From an uncultured Rickettsiales bacterium (GTDB lineage: Bacteria > Pseudomonadota > Alphaproteobacteria > Micavibrionales > GCA-2720935), in contig CATLOR010000001.1 of the NCBI GenBank assembly GCA_950054255.1, positions 124,001 through 188,000 of the forward strand: DNA of 64,000 bases. Direction: 5' to 3'. The notes below the pieces were generated by a model, which worked only from the letters and a program-made list of their open reading frames with translations, did no database searches and had not been told where the DNA came from. Position numbers and translations under genes: made by a program. How positions within the stretch are numbered: the stretch's first letter is position 1; every line of letters starts with the position of its first letter. Positions 1 to 8,734 of this stretch are shown piece after piece.

Positions 1-57
1 GTTTTAATGATGCTTGTCACCACCTTGTCAGCAACGAAGGTCTTTGGATTACGATAG
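1..57 (+). CDS. possible 3' end of an upstream gene
   Basis: Frame 1 is open from the window edge to a TAG at 55-57, and the TAG overlaps the AGGAGG of the next gene, a common operon arrangement. Only 18 codons are visible and no family can be read. Frame 3 is also open from the edge into the next gene, so an N-terminal extension of that gene cannot be excluded. Confidence 0.25.
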   Translation, partial: VLMMLVTTLSATKVFGLR

Positions 58-68
58 GAGGAATGATC

Positions 69-2981
69 ATGAAAGAAAAAAACACCTATTGGAATACCGT
101 TATCGAACGCTTTGATTTTATCTGTGAAAGCTTCCCTGCATATATCGCTCTTCAAGAAGGTAATAAAGAAATCAGCTATCTCGATTTAAAAACACAAGCA
201 CAAAAAGTCGCAGGCTTACTTCAACAAGAAATTAAAACCACAAATGAGCAACCTCGTGTTGTTTTGGAATTTGAAAAATCTGCCGATTATATTATCGCTT
301 TAATGGGCTGTCTTTACGCAAATGTTTCTTTCACACCTTTAGAGCCGAGCATTCCACAAGAACGTAAAGACTTTATTCTAAATGACATCAAACCACATCT
401 TGTTTTAAATATAGAGGCTCTAAAAAATATAGAAGAAAATACGTATAAACCAACTTATATTAAAGAAAAAGACCTCGCCTATATCATTTATACATCAGGC
501 TCAACCGGTCAACCGAAGGGGGTCATGGTTTCACATCTTGGCATTCCAAATGTAATAAAACAACAAATCAAAGCCTTTGACATTCATCCACAAGATAAAG
601 TCTTTTTACTGTTAGCAATCAGTTTTGATGCCTCTTTATCTGACATTTTTTGTGCGCTTTTATCTGGTGCAACTTTATGTATTGAGCCACAACCAAAAGA
701 ATATGTTGCAGCCAATTTAACAAGCCTACTCGAGAAATATCAAATTACGCACATTGATATGCCACCTTCACTCATGCGTATTCTAGATCGTGATAAAATG
801 CCAAAAACACTGCGTTCAATAATTATCGGCGGTGAAGTTTGCTCGTTTAAAACCGTTAGAAAATGGGCAGAAAAATATCTTATCACTAATGTCTATGGGC
901 CAACAGAAGCAACCATTTGCACAAGCATGATTAAATGCGATACAAACTGGGGCAGACCTTTAATCGGCGTGCCCTTAGATAATGTCGACTATCTGATTAA
1001 CGACGATAATGAGCTTCTTATTGGTGGTATTCAGCTTGCCGCTGGTTATTGGAACAGAGATGATTTAACGAGGAAAAAATTCATCATACAAAATGGTCAA
1101 AAATACTATAAAACAAGTGACCAAGTTCGTTTAGAAGAAGATGGGTTAATCTCCTTTATCGGACGTTTTGACCGACAAGTTAAAATCAGAGGGCAGCTCG
1201 TTGAGTTGGAAGAAATAGAAAGCACGCTCCTAACTCGAGATGATATTAAACAAGCCTGCGTTATAAAAAAGACACTCAATAACCGTGATGTACTTATTTG
1301 TTTTGTAACTGAAAACACAGCCATTGATCGTGAAGAAATTAAAACATTTCTTACGCAAAAACTATCGCCATGGATGATCCCTAATCATTTTGAAACCCTC
1401 GAAAGCATGCCAGAAACAGCAACAGGGAAAATCGATCCCATAGCACTTTCAAACAGAAAAATTTCTCTTGAAGAAACAGCCACAAAAAAACAAGACACAG
1501 CTCTAAGCAAAACAGAAAAAGAAATCCTGCCTATTTGGCAATCTGTTTTAAAACGCACAGATATTTCCGTGAATGATGAATTCAAAGCTTTAGGCGGCGA
1601 CTCTTTTGCAATGATTGAGGCTTCTCTCTTAGCAGAGCTAAATAAACTTGCCATCACACCAGAGCTATTAAGCACAAAAAAAACCATTCGCCAAATAGCC
1701 AATCATCTGGATCAAGAAAACACCAATACTCAGGAAATGGACGCCGATATTTTGCGTCAAAAAATGGCTTTAGATGATGAATGGCGCAGCAGAATAGAAG
1801 GAGCAAGAAAAAGACCTAAAGAAAACACTAAACCTTCAAAAAATATTTTTGTCACAGGAAGTAATGGCTTCCTTGCCTCTCGCTTGATTTATCAATTATT
1901 AGAAAAAAATGATGTCAATATCTACGCTCTTGTAAGAGCTAAAAACGAACAAGAAGGCTTAAGTCGTCTAACACAAGCACTGAACAACCAAGGTCTTTCT
2001 TTATCAGAAAAAAAACTCAATCAGATTACAATTATATGTGGTGATCTCTCTCTCCCCAATATGGGTATTAGAACAGAGAAATGGAAATCTTTATCACAAA
2101 ACATTGATACCATTATTCACTCTGGCGCAATCGTCAATATGACCGCATCTTTTAATGATTTAAGTGCTGTTAATATCGACGGCACGAAAGAAGTTATGAA
2201 GCTTGCACTCGCGGGTCAGCATAAAAAACTGCACTATATGTCCACGCTTTCTGTCTTTGTTTCAACTGATCAAAATACAGGTGTCTTAAAAGAAAGTGAT
2301 CGTTTAGAAAACACAAAGAAAATCTATGGCGGCTATGCACAAACAAAATGGGCATCAGAATATTTTCTACATCTCATTCCTAGCGAGGTTTGTGATATTT
2401 CTATTTATCGCTTAGGCCTTATTACTGGCGACACAAAAATAGGCCACGCCTCTAAAACGGATTTCCTCGCGCTTTTTGTTAAAGGACTTATTGAATTAAA
2501 TACAGTCGTACAACACCCTAATCTAGACACTATAAAAGTCGATGTCACACCCGTTGACTATGCATGTGATGTCTTAAACACATTAATAACAAAAACACAA
2601 AAAGAAAGCTCAGAGCACAAAATTTATCACATTGCCAATCAAGATGGCTTTTCTTTATCACAGTTCTTATCCGTTTTAGCTAGAATTGGTCATAATATTA
2701 ATGTAGTATCTGTAAAAGATTGGCAACAAAAGATAGAAGAAAGAAAGCAAAAAGGCTTTAGCTTGGAAGAAGCAGCGGCTTATTTTGCGATCTCTCGTAC
2801 ATTGCCAAATACGGAGATATTAGAACGCCATAAAGCAATGGATTTATTTCAAGCAACACACGTTGTCTTTGATCAAGAAAATACAAAACAGGCTTTAGGA
2901 GAAAATGTAATCGCTATACCAAAACCAAGTAACGATTTACTAGAAAAATATATAAAACAGATTTTGAAAACAAAAGGGTAA
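69..2981 (+). CDS. NRPS-like A-T-R protein (amino acid/carboxylic acid reductase type)
   Basis: Adenylation, carrier and terminal reductase domains lie in one chain of about 970 residues with no condensation domain, as in Lys2-type and carboxylic acid reductases: the acid is adenylated, loaded on phosphopantetheine and released as an aldehyde or alcohol with NAD(P)H. Seen: A3 motif YTSGSTGQPKG near residue 142, NVYGPTEATIC (A5), TGKID (A10), carrier motif LGGDSF near 508, Rossmann start VTGSNGFLASRL near 594 and a catalytic YxxxK (YAQTK) near 756. Read by eye against GrsA the pocket is roughly D-A-S-D-I-G-V-I-C-K; Asp235 suggests an alpha-amino acid. The AGGAGG at 56-61 is 7 nt before the ATG at 69 and too close to the ATG at 63, so I start at 69. 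nadR follows after 4 nt. No phosphopantetheinyl transferase is visible here. Confidence 0.85.
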   Translation: MKEKNTYWNTVIERFDFICESFPAYIALQEGNKEISYLDLKTQAQKVAGLLQQEIKTTNEQPRVVLEFEKSADYIIALMGCLYANVSFTPLEPSIPQERKDFILNDIKPHLVLNIEALKNIEENTYKPTYIKEKDLAYIIYTSGSTGQPKGVMVSHLGIPNVIKQQIKAFDIHPQDKVFLLLAISFDASLSDIFCALLSGATLCIEPQPKEYVAANLTSLLEKYQITHIDMPPSLMRILDRDKMPKTLRSIIIGGEVCSFKTVRKWAEKYLITNVYGPTEATICTSMIKCDTNWGRPLIGVPLDNVDYLINDDNELLIGGIQLAAGYWNRDDLTRKKFIIQNGQKYYKTSDQVRLEEDGLISFIGRFDRQVKIRGQLVELEEIESTLLTRDDIKQACVIKKTLNNRDVLICFVTENTAIDREEIKTFLTQKLSPWMIPNHFETLESMPETATGKIDPIALSNRKISLEETATKKQDTALSKTEKEILPIWQSVLKRTDISVNDEFKALGGDSFAMIEASLLAELNKLAITPELLSTKKTIRQIANHLDQENTNTQEMDADILRQKMALDDEWRSRIEGARKRPKENTKPSKNIFVTGSNGFLASRLIYQLLEKNDVNIYALVRAKNEQEGLSRLTQALNNQGLSLSEKKLNQITIICGDLSLPNMGIRTEKWKSLSQNIDTIIHSGAIVNMTASFNDLSAVNIDGTKEVMKLALAGQHKKLHYMSTLSVFVSTDQNTGVLKESDRLENTKKIYGGYAQTKWASEYFLHLIPSEVCDISIYRLGLITGDTKIGHASKTDFLALFVKGLIELNTVVQHPNLDTIKVDVTPVDYACDVLNTLITKTQKESSEHKIYHIANQDGFSLSQFLSVLARIGHNINVVSVKDWQQKIEERKQKGFSLEEAAAYFAISRTLPNTEILERHKAMDLFQATHVVFDQENTKQALGENVIAIPKPSNDLLEKYIKQILKTKG

Positions 2982-2985
2982 AAAC

Positions 2986-4014
2986 ATGAGTAAAAAAACA
3001 GCGATGATTTTAGGAAAATTTCTGCCCTTTCACAAAGGACATGAATATCTAATCGATTTTGCAAGACGCTATCCTGATGTGGATCGTCTCTATGTCGTAA
3101 TCGACCGTATTGCGGATGAACCGATCCCACAAAGTATTCGTGCAAAATGGATTCAAGAAACATTCCCTGATATCAAAGTCATTCCTTTAGGTGACCTAAA
3201 CTATCAAGACCCAAGTGAAGCACCTGATGAGCAAATATTTTGGGATCAATGGGAGAAAAGTTTAAAAAATGCCGTCCCTGAGAAAGTTGACTATGTTTTC
3301 AACTCAGAAACTTATGGCTGGAAGCTCGCAGAAGTTTTAGGTGCGACACATATTCCTGTTGACCGTGGTCGTGACAACTTTCCAATTAGTGGTACAGAAG
3401 TGAGAGCAAATCCCCTCGCCGCATGGAAATATTTACCCGATGCTGTGCGCCCATACTTTCTAAAGAAAGTTGCGATTGTAGGCGCAGAATCAACAGGGAA
3501 ATCAACACTCGCAAAAAAATTAGCCGATGAATTTAATACTGTTGTTGTTCCAGAGTATGCGCGTGTCTTTTTAGAATCTTTAGCAGAAAAAGATCAACCA
3601 AGATCAATGCAATATGAAGACTTAAAAATCTTTGCCAGAGGACAAAAAGCAAGTGAAATATCACTCGCAAAACTTGCTGATCGTATTCTTATTTGTGATA
3701 CAGAGGCGATCACGACAGCTGTTTGGTCACAAACTCTTTATCCAGAAAAGCCTGTTGATCAAGCGGTACGTGATTTAATAGATGAAACAAATTACGATTT
3801 ATATATCGTGGCAAGCCCTGATGTTGAATGGAAACCAGACATTCATCGTCAATGGGAAGATGAAAGCAAACAACATAGACGCCTTGCTTTCCATCATCAC
3901 CTTATCGCGGAACTAGAAGCGCGTGAGAAAAAATATATTATCATCGGTGGAAAAGATTATGGCAAACGTTTCAAGCAAGCGAAAAAAATTATCCAAAAAA
4001 TGTTTTCTATTTAA
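2986..4014 (+). CDS. nadR: NadR-like bifunctional NMN adenylyltransferase / ribosylnicotinamide kinase
   Basis: The N-terminal nucleotidyltransferase half has the HxGH motif (HKGH, residues 16-19) and the ISGTEVR motif near 135-141. The C-terminal kinase half starts with a P-loop (GAESTGKST, near 166-174). Together they phosphorylate nicotinamide riboside and adenylate NMN to NAD. The 342-residue length matches the two-domain form; the N-terminal helix-turn-helix of enterobacterial NadR is absent, so repressor activity is not expected. It follows the A-T-R gene by 4 nt with its own weak ribosome site, so the two are probably co-transcribed. Whether NAD supply serves the reductase or the pairing is incidental is open. 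Confidence 0.88.
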   Translation: MSKKTAMILGKFLPFHKGHEYLIDFARRYPDVDRLYVVIDRIADEPIPQSIRAKWIQETFPDIKVIPLGDLNYQDPSEAPDEQIFWDQWEKSLKNAVPEKVDYVFNSETYGWKLAEVLGATHIPVDRGRDNFPISGTEVRANPLAAWKYLPDAVRPYFLKKVAIVGAESTGKSTLAKKLADEFNTVVVPEYARVFLESLAEKDQPRSMQYEDLKIFARGQKASEISLAKLADRILICDTEAITTAVWSQTLYPEKPVDQAVRDLIDETNYDLYIVASPDVEWKPDIHRQWEDESKQHRRLAFHHHLIAELEAREKKYIIIGGKDYGKRFKQAKKIIQKMFSI

Positions 4015-4324
4015 AACCCTAGGTCAAAAGCATTTCAATCACTAAAGTCACCTTTAGAGAATAGCTTATATGTGTCTGATACCACCAACACTTACTCTTT
4101 TATAACAAGAACTTAGAGAACACCCTCCCGAAACTCCCACACGTAGAGGGCTTTGCACTTTGTAATTTCAACTGCGCATGCAGAGAATACAAAAACCGCT
4201 CCAATGGTCATGTCTGATAAAGGTTAATTAATGAGACGTTAACTACAAATGTGCTATTATCCATACTAAGTTAGTGTATCTTTTTTAAGATGCATAGAGG
4301 ATATATTAAGGAGAATGTGATCAC
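4015..4324 (+). other. intergenic, no gene seen
   Basis: About 310 bases without a credible reading frame. A strong ribosome site (AAGGAG) lies directly before the lipoprotein gene. The 10-mer TGGTCATGTC at 4205-4214 recurs at 7891-7900, each followed within a few bases by GGTTAA; the two copies flank the lipoprotein and GGDEF region and may be traces of a mobile element. Confidence 0.4.
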
Positions 4325-4714
4325 ATGATGACGTCGTTTCGTATACAATCTGTATTATTAGTATTATTAAGTTTTGTTTTGGTTTCATGTTTTGATAATG
4401 AAACGAAAGTCTCATCTAAGCAAAGTGTTCAAGAAGTGATGGAGCAACGTCAAAATGTTGCAGCCTCTTATGCTCGAGGTTTACAGATGCATGCCACAGC
4501 GGTTGTTGATGTGTTAATGGAACAAGCGCAAACACAAGGTGATCATGTCGCTAATTTATCAGCAGCGGGTTCAATTCAAGGTTTATCTTTAGGTGGTTTA
4601 ATTGATAGTAATGCTTTTGCAGCGTTAGATGCTGGTGGTGAGGGCGCTTTGAATACGGCGCGTCAAAGAAACATGATGCAGGCAGGTTATTGTGAAGGCG
4701 TTTTATATACATGA
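4325..4714 (+). CDS. N-terminal part of a large lipoprotein, ended by an in-frame UGA
   Basis: Begins with a lipoprotein signal: a hydrophobic run followed by lipobox LVSC with the acylated Cys at residue 22. A strong AAGGAG site precedes the ATG. The frame closes at UGA 4712-4714 after 129 codons and is open again for 858 codons immediately downstream in the same frame, so this and the next entry were almost certainly one gene of about 987 codons. The visible part after the signal is Ala/Gly/Gln-rich with no family I recognise. The stop could be a real nonsense mutation, a sequencing error, or a read-through site; I favour mutation. Confidence 0.7.
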   Translation: MMTSFRIQSVLLVLLSFVLVSCFDNETKVSSKQSVQEVMEQRQNVAASYARGLQMHATAVVDVLMEQAQTQGDHVANLSAAGSIQGLSLGGLIDSNAFAALDAGGEGALNTARQRNMMQAGYCEGVLYT

Positions 4715-7288
4715 TTGGCCGGTACACAAGATGCTGATGGTGTGATGCAAAAGGCACGTATTAAAGGTTTAGGAGAGTCTGGTTTAGGAGGTGTTTCTCA
4801 AGTATTAGCCCAGCATGTCGGTGCGAATAGCTATGGTGCATATGATAATGGTGTATTAACAACACCTATGGGTGTTAATGTGGTGATTAATTGTGACGAG
4901 TTAGCGGCAGCTATTCCATCAGGTACTCCTGTATTATTCCAAGAGGTGGCAGCAGAATTTGAACTCTCACGAAGTGGTCGTTTTTATGAGTTTGAGAACA
5001 GAGCCTGTGTTGATACAAATAATGAAGGTTTTGACCGTTTTCGTCGTTTAGTAGAGATTGAATATAATAATGATGGTGCAGAGATTGGTCGCGTTTCAGG
5101 TGATTGGGAGTTATTTTTAGAGAGCTGTCATGATGCGCGTCCAGCAGATCGTATTAGTATTGATATCGGAAGTTCAACAGTTGATCAGATCGACTTTTCA
5201 GCACTATCATTAGGTAGTGGCTCTACGAAGTCCGTTGTCTGTTTTAAGGCGACCACGACAAAAAAAGATAAAGATAGTGGTAGAACCGAAGCAATTGATG
5301 ATAGTGAGTCATTTGATAACTGCCATAGTGCGGTTGATTTTGAGACAAGCTTAGCGCCAGATGTTAAGGTTACATGTAATGATGAAGTTGTTCGTACAGA
5401 AGAAGATGTTCGTGCTTGTACGGGTGACGGTTGGTCAGGGACAGTGACTTATGAGCGTGACATTTATAGCTGTACGAAGACCAGTGATGGTGGCTCTGCA
5501 ATTGACTATGAGAAGCGTGGTGAGTGGGAGCGCACAGAGATTAGCTGTTCACGAGAAGAGACAGCAGCAGCGATGTGTCCTTATGATGCTGGTTCGGTTA
5601 ATTATAAGCGTACAAATTATATTACAAATCCGACTACGTTATCACCGACTAATCCTGATTGGACGTATGTGAATGATAATTGCGCGACAGATGAAACAAG
5701 TTCTTGTATTCCTGCCTATGCAGGTAACGGCTTAGCATTCGCGCCAACAGCAAGTGGTGCGAGTAACCCACCAACAGCGACAACAACGAGCTTAGCGGGT
5801 TATTGTGGCGCAGGTTCTCTTTGTGATTCACAAAGAGAAGTTGATTGTGCGATTGGTTCAAAGACACAAAAGAGAAGTTACATCTGTGGTGCAGGTTGGA
5901 CCCCATGGGTTGACGATAATATTCAAGAATGTGGTAGCGCATCAGCGGCCACAGATCAATCATATGAACAAAGTGGCTGTTTCTTATGGGGATCAAGTTA
6001 TAGAGCTGGAGCAGCTGTGATTGGTCGTGAAGATGAATATAGCAAGATAGTTGGTGCGGGTAATTATGCAGCATTATGGGATGCTTTTCCTGATATGTAT
6101 TCTGGGCTAGGCACTCTAGCCGTTGGTCCAAGAACACGTGTTGTTCTTTATTCTGAAAACAATTATGCTGGCGAAGAGTTGTTGAACGTACATGGCGCTG
6201 TGGCTTTAATGAATAAAGGAGAAGATTGTAGTAAAGGTTCGCCTTGCCATGCAAATAGTCCAAATTGGTTAAGTGTTGCCGCGCGCGTTTATGCTCAAAA
6301 TGGCACACCACCAGATTGGTCTGACTTTAATTTTAATGCTTATACCAGTGGGTTTAAAAATATGTATCCACCTGCTACACGTTCTTACTCTGATACAGAG
6401 ATGACATCTTGTGGTGGATCTGGAATAGGTGCTATGTGTATACCTGTATGGTTTGGTAGTGCAAAGGTAACATGTGATACTTGTTCAATGGGTGATGAAG
6501 AGACGCGTTCTGATAATGCCTGTCCATCAGGTACCGTTGGAACACGTACATCGACAAGAAGCTGTGAAGATAATGGTCAAATTTACGACTGGGGTGATTG
6601 GTCAGCATGGGATGAGTCAAGCTGTCAAACTGTTATCTGTAGTGCGGGCTCAACAGAGACAGACACACAAAGCTGTGACGCTGGTTATACAGGCAATAAG
6701 ACACGTACAAGAACATGTAACAGCACAGGCACAGGTTACAGCTCATGGTCAGCATGGGATACTAGCGCTTGTGAAAACGAGAATAATCTTTGTACAAATT
6801 ATGTTTTAACGGCGGATAGAACGACAAATTCGAGTACAACAACACAATGTTCTCAGGGAATTGATGGTGGATTCTGTTATCCAGTTACAATAACAACCGA
6901 ATCTACAGGGTATGCGAATGGATCTATTGGAAGTCTATCGCCGGATAATACTTGGTTATCTACAAATATCATGTCTATATACATGGCGAAGGTAGAAGAT
7001 ACCCATGTCGGTATGATATTCTCCATAGATGAAAACCAACCAGAAACATTTTCTGACTTAGGTTTTGATAGATTGGTAATTGAAGGTGGAGAGACGTTCT
7101 ATATGAGCGATGCTGATGAGGGCAGTAATGACCATTCATTATTCTGGTCTCATGGTTCAGATGTGTTTGTAGAAGGGCAGTCATACAACATTCAGGTGTG
7201 TCGTCCGGCGCCAACAGGCTTCCCTGGCCCTGATCAGAACTGTCCAACAAGAGATCCGAATACGGGAATATGGACATATTGTAAATAA
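4715..7288 (+). CDS. C-terminal part of the interrupted lipoprotein, Cys-rich with thrombospondin-like repeats
   Basis: Continues the preceding frame directly after its UGA; the TTG at 4715 would be the first start, but it has no well-placed ribosome site and would give a protein with no export signal. The sequence is rich in paired Cys. Three stretches look like thrombospondin type 1 repeats: around 5805-5945, 6475-6640 and 6640-6780, the latter two carrying W-x-x-W (WGDWSAW, SSWSAW) with flanking Cys. Around 6130-6290 a VVLYSENNYAGEELL motif followed by NWLSVAARVY resembles a beta/gamma-crystallin Greek-key half. Together these suggest an extracellular adhesin or matrix-binding surface protein. 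Nothing enzymatic is visible. Confidence 0.6.
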   Translation: MAGTQDADGVMQKARIKGLGESGLGGVSQVLAQHVGANSYGAYDNGVLTTPMGVNVVINCDELAAAIPSGTPVLFQEVAAEFELSRSGRFYEFENRACVDTNNEGFDRFRRLVEIEYNNDGAEIGRVSGDWELFLESCHDARPADRISIDIGSSTVDQIDFSALSLGSGSTKSVVCFKATTTKKDKDSGRTEAIDDSESFDNCHSAVDFETSLAPDVKVTCNDEVVRTEEDVRACTGDGWSGTVTYERDIYSCTKTSDGGSAIDYEKRGEWERTEISCSREETAAAMCPYDAGSVNYKRTNYITNPTTLSPTNPDWTYVNDNCATDETSSCIPAYAGNGLAFAPTASGASNPPTATTTSLAGYCGAGSLCDSQREVDCAIGSKTQKRSYICGAGWTPWVDDNIQECGSASAATDQSYEQSGCFLWGSSYRAGAAVIGREDEYSKIVGAGNYAALWDAFPDMYSGLGTLAVGPRTRVVLYSENNYAGEELLNVHGAVALMNKGEDCSKGSPCHANSPNWLSVAARVYAQNGTPPDWSDFNFNAYTSGFKNMYPPATRSYSDTEMTSCGGSGIGAMCIPVWFGSAKVTCDTCSMGDEETRSDNACPSGTVGTRTSTRSCEDNGQIYDWGDWSAWDESSCQTVICSAGSTETDTQSCDAGYTGNKTRTRTCNSTGTGYSSWSAWDTSACENENNLCTNYVLTADRTTNSSTTTQCSQGIDGGFCYPVTITTESTGYANGSIGSLSPDNTWLSTNIMSIYMAKVEDTHVGMIFSIDENQPETFSDLGFDRLVIEGGETFYMSDADEGSNDHSLFWSHGSDVFVEGQSYNIQVCRPAPTGFPGPDQNCPTRDPNTGIWTYCK

Positions 7289-7353
7289 TAAAATTTTGAT
7301 GCTTTAGGGATTAAATTTGATATATTTTAATTTGAAAATAAGTGAAGGGATAG

Positions 7354-7878
7354 AATGATGAAAAGGTCTTAGCTTTCAAAGGCAAGATCTTACAAGATGT
7401 AACCCGACGCTATCGTCGTAATGTTGCCATGAATGTCCCTTTAACAGGACTAATTAACCGCTCTGGTTTTATGAGCGAATTAAAAATCGCGCCGACTAAA
7501 TCTTCTAATTTTTGTGTCCTTTTTATAGACCTAGATAAATTTAAACCTGTTAATAATACATATGAGCATGAAGCTGATGACTTTATGTTGGTTGACGTTG
7601 CTAATCGTTTGAAAGAATTATTCCCAAACAATGCCTCAATCACACGCTTAGGTGGTGATGAATATAGTCTTATTATTTTAGATAAAGAAAAAAGCCAACT
7701 CGGTGATACGATCAAACAAATCAAACAAATTATAACCACGCCATCCACCTATAATGAACACACAATTACGATTGGCGGATCCGTTGGCGTTGCACATTAT
7801 CCAACCGACACAAAAACGCCAGAAGACCTTTTAAAACTTGCTGATGAAGGTATGTATAAAGAAAAGAAAGAGCGATAA
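7354..7878 (+). pseudogene. 5'-truncated GGDEF (diguanylate cyclase) remnant
   Basis: The frame carries PLTGLINR (from about 7438), a DLDKFKPVN stretch and the active-site motif GGDEY, then the C-terminal KLADEGMYKEK of a GGDEF domain. The upstream frame is open from 7354 and reads like the linker before a GGDEF domain (ILQDVTRRYRRN), but it has no start codon with a ribosome site. An ATGATG at 7355 with AAGGG upstream is in another frame and stops after five codons, so a frameshift or deletion probably removed the true N-terminus and sensor. The first possible internal ATG is at 7429. The signature residues are intact, so a product would have catalytic residues, but expression is doubtful. 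Confidence 0.6.
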
Positions 7879-7944
7879 ATATCAATCAATTGGTCATGTC
7901 AGGTTAAAATCTGAATTTTAAAAGTTTTCGTGATAAAATTACCA

Positions 7945-8070
7945 AATGAGCAAATAAATCATTTCAAATATTTTAAAACTAATCCAGAAACCATCAAATT
8001 AGCCGTCATGTATTACATGCGATATACGCTAAGTTTGAGAAAGGCTAGAGTTAGTCTGAAAACACCTTAA
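7945..8070 (+). mobile_element. remnant of an IS6/IS26-like transposase N-terminus
   Basis: A 42-codon open stretch reads KTNPETIKLAVMYYMRYTLS in its middle, which resembles the start of IS6-family transposases (a basic segment, then AVxxYxRxxLSLR). It then stops, with no DDE catalytic core. No terminal repeats could be placed with confidence. It is consistent with the decayed state of the neighbouring GGDEF gene and interrupted lipoprotein. Confidence 0.4.
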
Positions 8071-8184
8071 CGCTTTCAACAATGAAATTCGACCCACATA
8101 AAAATGATGATGATTTTTCTATTGCCTTGAGCCTTATACCGTATTAATACAGAATCAGATATTTAAAGAACAGGATTGTTGAAA

Positions 8185-8715
8185 ATGACACAAACTATCA
8201 CAATTGAAGAGGCTCATTTAAAAATACAACAAGGTACTGCCATCTTAATTGATGTACGCGAAGCTGACGAATTTCAAAAACAACATATTCCTTATGCCTT
8301 ATCCATTCCTTTAAGCACTTTAGAAGATGGCTTCAAAATGCTTTCGATCCCTGCAGATAAAACAATTTTATTTCAATGCTTAAAAGGATCACGCGGTCAA
8401 ATAGCCTGTCAAAAAATTAAAAATCTATCATCACAAAATACCACTATTATGAATCTTGATGGAGGCATTGAGGCATGGAAGAATGCTGGTTTTCCCGTTA
8501 TTGATAGTTCTATTAAGACCTCAAAAATATCAATTATGCGCCAAGTTCAAATGATTGTCGGTTTCTTAATTGCTTTATCTGTTTTACTTGGATTCAATGG
8601 CTTTCCTGTTGGATTTATCATTGCTGGATTTTTTGGTTTTGCTTTATTATTTGCTGGTGTATCTGGCTGGTGCGGTTTAGCGCTTATACTCTCAAAAATG
8701 GCTTGGAATAAATAA
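8185..8715 (+). CDS. membrane-anchored rhodanese (rhodanese + DUF2892, YgaP-like)
   Basis: The N-terminal rhodanese domain has the active-site Cys in FQCLKGSRG near residue 69 and the closing LDGGIEAWKNAGFPV motif. It is followed by two hydrophobic segments in the last 60 residues, the arrangement of E. coli YgaP. The expected role is sulfurtransfer from thiosulfate or persulfides at the inner membrane face. The ATG at 8185 has AGGA 9 nt upstream; the two TTG codons just before it do not. It lies 19 nt before cydA, so it is probably the first gene of the cytochrome bd operon. Sulfide inhibits haem-copper oxidases far more than bd oxidase, which may explain the pairing. Confidence 0.85.
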   Translation: MTQTITIEEAHLKIQQGTAILIDVREADEFQKQHIPYALSIPLSTLEDGFKMLSIPADKTILFQCLKGSRGQIACQKIKNLSSQNTTIMNLDGGIEAWKNAGFPVIDSSIKTSKISIMRQVQMIVGFLIALSVLLGFNGFPVGFIIAGFFGFALLFAGVSGWCGLALILSKMAWNK

Positions 8716-8734
8716 GAAGAAAAGGAATAAAAAT

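Noticed and set aside
4712..4714. UGA as a reassigned (Trp) codon in this organism
   Set aside because: UGA ends several intact genes exactly where neighbours overlap (17423-17425, 28136-28138, 39981-39983, 47411-47413), and Trp is encoded by TGG throughout.
5649..6311. 220-codon open frame on the minus strand
   Set aside because: It lies antisense to the Cys-rich lipoprotein, has an improbable His/Gln/Leu composition and no ribosome site.
8071..8184. FNR or oxygen-responsive box before the rhodanese-cyd operon
   Set aside because: No TTGAY-N4-RTCAA sequence is present in the upstream region.
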